Source: Marmoricola endophyticus
GTDB taxonomy: Bacteria > Actinomycetota > Actinomycetes > Propionibacteriales > Nocardioidaceae
Assembly (NCBI RefSeq): GCF_014644415.1
Contig: NZ_BMKQ01000001.1
Span: 2,047,556-2,111,555 of the forward strand
Reading direction: 5' to 3'
Length of the DNA stretch: 64,000 nucleotides
In this document: positions 61,972 through 64,000 of the stretch, in pieces
Position numbering within the stretch: the first letter of the stretch is position 1
How the letters are laid out: every line of letters begins with the position of its first letter
Notes under the pieces: generated by a model
The model's database searches: none
Told to the model about the DNA's origin: nothing
Seen by the model: only the letters and a program-made list of their open reading frames with translations
Made by a program: the position numbers and the translations under genes

Positions 61972-62940
61972 ATGGACGACGGACGGTGGCGCGAACGGGC
62001 TCGGCTCCAGGCGGGCATGCTGGGCGTCTGGCAGCTGTCGCGCCTGGGAGTGACGCGCTCCGTCATGCGGCACAAGCTGGCGACGGAGCGCTGGGGGCAG
62101 CACACCGACCGTGTCCTGGCCACGACGACCGGGGAGCCCACGCTCCTGCAGCGGCAGTGGCTCGGCGTGCTCCACGCCGGCCGCGGGTCGCTCGTGGGCG
62201 GCGTGAGTGCTGCCGAGAACGCCGGGCTGCGCGGCTGGAGCCGGGACCACGTGACCGTGCTCGTCGACGACGAGTGGTCGTTCGACCCGGTGCCTGGCAT
62301 CGAGTTCTTCCGCACCAGGCGACCGCTGCGCGACCTGCGCGGCTCGCGTCCCGGCAGGCTGCCGGTCTGCCAGCTCGAGCCGGCGGTGCTGCTGTTCGCG
62401 GCGTACGACCCGAGCGTCCGCACGGCGCAGGGCATCGTCGCCGCCGTCGTCCAGCAGCGCCTCACCACGCCTGAGGCGCTCACCGGTTGGATCGAGCGGT
62501 TGCGGCCGCTGCGCCGGGCTCGGCTGTTCCGCCGGGTGCTGCTCGACGTCGCCGGCGGCGCCCAGTCGCTGGCCGAGATCGACGTACGCCGGATGTGCCG
62601 CACGCACCGCCTCCCGCCGCCCACGAGACAGCGTCCGCGGCGCGACCGCGAGGGCCGCCTGCGCTACACCGACTGCGAGTGGGCCTTGCCGGACGGGCGG
62701 ACCCTGGTCCTCGAGGTCGACGGGGCCTTCCATGCCGACGTCCTGCACTGGGGAGCGGACATGCGACGACAGCGCAAGCTCGCCACGAGCGTCCGGATCG
62801 TCGTGCGGTGCAGCGCCATCGAGCTGCGCGACGAGCCGGAGGCAGTGGCCGAGGACCTGGTCGCGCTGGGGGTGAGGTCGTGTGCTGGAGCGGTCGCCAG
62901 GGCGACCACTGCAGCACACGACTCGACTACTGGGCCTTGA
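61972..62940 (+). CDS. AbiEi antitoxin-like / DUF559 (VSR-fold) family protein
   Basis: 322 aa. N-terminal AbiEi-type helix-turn-helix (LQAGMLGVWQLSRLGVTRSV, LLQRQWLGVLHAG) and a C-terminal VSR/DUF559 nuclease-like domain (RLRYTDCEWALPDGRTLVLE, then VDGAFHADV, with the candidate catalytic Asp and Glu). Such proteins occur in many diverged copies in Nocardioides-like genomes; function unknown, often named type IV antitoxin-domain proteins, but no AbiEii toxin is next to it. The final about 20 residues (SCAGAVARATTAAHDS) are encoded by palindrome copy 2. ATG at 61972. Confidence 0.75.
   Translation: MDDGRWRERARLQAGMLGVWQLSRLGVTRSVMRHKLATERWGQHTDRVLATTTGEPTLLQRQWLGVLHAGRGSLVGGVSAAENAGLRGWSRDHVTVLVDDEWSFDPVPGIEFFRTRRPLRDLRGSRPGRLPVCQLEPAVLLFAAYDPSVRTAQGIVAAVVQQRLTTPEALTGWIERLRPLRRARLFRRVLLDVAGGAQSLAEIDVRRMCRTHRLPPPTRQRPRRDREGRLRYTDCEWALPDGRTLVLEVDGAFHADVLHWGADMRRQRKLATSVRIVVRCSAIELRDEPEAVAEDLVALGVRSCAGAVARATTAAHDSTTGP
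62877..62922. repeat. 46-bp palindrome, copy 2, inside the 3' end of the AbiEi-like gene
   Basis: Same sequence as 61869-61914 apart from two bases (GAGC for GAGT and GCAG for CCAG), leaving the 22-base arms with two mismatches. It sits 4 bases from the pntB stop, so it may end pntB transcription. Confidence 0.8.
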
Positions 62941-64000
62941 CCGCGCTCAGCAGCTTGGACAGCGAGTCCTTCGCGTCGCCGAACAGCAGCGTCGTGGCGG
63001 GCTCGTAGAGCAGCTCGTTCTCGATGCCCGCGAAGCCGGGACGCATGGAGCGCTTGAGGAAGACGACCTGCTTCGCCTCGTCGGCGTTGAGGATCGGCAT
63101 GCCGTAGATCGGGGCGCCCGGTGTCGTCTTGGCGGCCGGGTTGACCACGTCGTTCGCGCCGACCACCACGACGACGTCGGCGTTCTTGAAGTCGCCGTTG
63201 ATGTCGTCCATCTCGATCAGCTGCTCGTAGGGCACCTGGGCCTCGGCGAGGAGGACGTTCATGTGCCCGGGCATCCGGCCGGCGACCGGGTGGATGGCGT
63301 AGTCGACCTTGGCGCCGCGCTCGGTGAGGACGTCGACCAGCTCGCGCAGCGTGTGCTGGGCCTGCGCCACCGCGAGGCCGTAGCCGGGCACGACGATGAC
63401 GCGCTCGGCGTACGCCAGCAGGATCGCGATGTCCTCGGGACCGGCGGACCTCACCGGTCGGTCGGAGGCCTCGCCGGCGCCGAGCGTCGAGCCGCCCTTG
63501 AGGGCGCCGAAGAGGATGTTGGACACCGAGCGGCCCATCGCGTTGGCCATCAGGCGGGTGAGGAAGGTGCCGGACGCGCCGACCAGCGTGCCGGCGACCA
63601 GCAGCAGCGTGTTGCCCAGGACGTACCCGCCCGCGGCCACGGTCAGGCCGGTGAACGCGTTGAGCAGCGAGATGACGATGGGGACGTCGGCACCGCCCAC
63701 CGGGAGCACCAGCAGCACGCCGAGCAGCAGCCCGACGAGCGCGAGCACGATGCCCACGACCATGGCCGGGGAGACGATGTTCAGCACGACGAGCACGACG
63801 GCCACGACGAGGCCCAGCCCGAACACGACCGGCAGGCCGGGGAAGATCACGGGGCGGGACGTCATCACCTCCTGCAGCTTGAGGAAGGTGATCACCGAGC
63901 CGGCGAACGAGATCGCGCCGACCACGATGGTGAAGCCGGTAGCCAGCAGGGTGAACCAGGGGACGTCGCCGCCGACGCTGTCCACCTCGGCCAGCTCGCG
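62927..64000 (-). CDS. pntB: NAD(P) transhydrogenase beta subunit (5' part outside window)
   Basis: About 357 residues visible, open to the window edge; the full protein should be about 460 aa. Hydrophobic helices (TLLATGFTIVVGAISFAGS, LGLVVAVVLVVLNIVSPAMV, LLLGVLLVLPVGGADVPIV) precede the NADP(H)-binding domain III with VPGYGLAVAQAQHTLREL, AIHPVAGRMPGHMNVLLAEA, VVVGANDVVNPAAKT and FLKRSMRPGFAGIEN. Uses the proton gradient to make NADPH from NADH. Its stop overlaps the converging AbiEi-like gene by 14 bases. Confidence 0.95.
   Translation of the reverse strand, partial: RELAEVDSVGGDVPWFTLLATGFTIVVGAISFAGSVITFLKLQEVMTSRPVIFPGLPVVFGLGLVVAVVLVVLNIVSPAMVVGIVLALVGLLLGVLLVLPVGGADVPIVISLLNAFTGLTVAAGGYVLGNTLLLVAGTLVGASGTFLTRLMANAMGRSVSNILFGALKGGSTLGAGEASDRPVRSAGPEDIAILLAYAERVIVVPGYGLAVAQAQHTLRELVDVLTERGAKVDYAIHPVAGRMPGHMNVLLAEAQVPYEQLIEMDDINGDFKNADVVVVVGANDVVNPAAKTTPGAPIYGMPILNADEAKQVVFLKRSMRPGFAGIENELLYEPATTLLFGDAKDSLSKLLSAVKAQ

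Noticed and set aside
61972-62940. Complete type IV toxin-antitoxin system
   Set aside because: No AbiEii-like nucleotidyltransferase gene is adjacent; only the antitoxin-like domain is present.

Overview
The window is very GC-rich (roughly 70% or more by eye), densely coding, and full of GTG starts and 4-bp ATGA/GTGA gene overlaps. Several genes point to an actinobacterium: a mycobacterial-type MprAB-PepD locus, a DUF222/HNH (13E12-type) protein, a HelR-like RNA polymerase recycling ATPase, an F420-type LLM oxidoreductase, a DUF1990 protein and an AbiEi/DUF559-like protein. The overall look, including several intergenic repeat families, suggests Nocardioides or a close relative in the Nocardioidaceae. 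The genus is an inference; no marker gene such as 16S rRNA is present.

Layout. 1-3300: the end of a SigG-type sigma factor gene, a mycothiol/DinB-like protein, a fructosamine-kinase-like protein and a DUF222/HNH nuclease. 3713-7278: response regulator, sensor kinase and HtrA-type protease (mprA-mprB-pepD order). 7286-18027: an orphan PhzE-like anthranilate/ADIC synthase, a GAF protein with a kinase-like tail, HelR, a MoxR-VWA pair, an FNT channel, small proteins and a DJ-1/PfpI protein. 18177-24921: a catabolic island with a FadR-type GntR regulator, two near-identical operators, a DUF6282 protein, a GalB-like hydratase, a GalC/RraA-like aldolase, an NAD-dependent dehydrogenase and a nitrate/sulfonate-type ABC importer. 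24980-32899: an EndoIII-like protein, a cation efflux protein, a class III aminotransferase, and lysine 2-monooxygenase with 5-aminovaleramidase (davB-davA), then cysteine dioxygenase and an amidohydrolase. 33011-40943: a complete kdpFABCDE potassium operon. 41004-50668: a ynfA remnant, a Rho_N-like small protein, LLM and OYE flavoenzymes, an RsbU-type phosphatase, a zwf-GH15 pair and a frameshifted GAF gene. 50721-55920: tRNA-Ser(CGA), a galM-lutA-lutB-lutC chain, tadA and upp. 55926-60058: a NarL-type two-component system with a NatAB-like ABC exporter. 60150-64000: a secreted PGRP amidase, an AbiEi/DUF559-like protein and the 3' part of pntB.

How genes work together. DavB, DavA and the GabT-like aminotransferase can take L-lysine to glutarate semialdehyde. 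The GalB-like and GalC-like enzymes would take 4-oxalomesaconate to pyruvate and oxaloacetate, probably on a substrate imported by the adjacent ABC system and controlled by the GntR regulator. LutABC oxidises lactate. GH15 and G6PD may join trehalose or glucan breakdown to NADPH supply. KdpDE controls KdpFABC.

Most unusual are the small repeats: (i) a short palindromic element read in the same frame inside two unrelated genes (vwa and lutB); (ii) a pair of MITE-like elements (184 and 224 bp) in opposite orientation whose ends supply the TAG stop codon of the upstream gene; (iii) a 22-bp tandem repeat in two intergenic spaces; (iv) two copies of a 46-bp palindrome around the AbiEi-like gene, one of which encodes its C-terminus.
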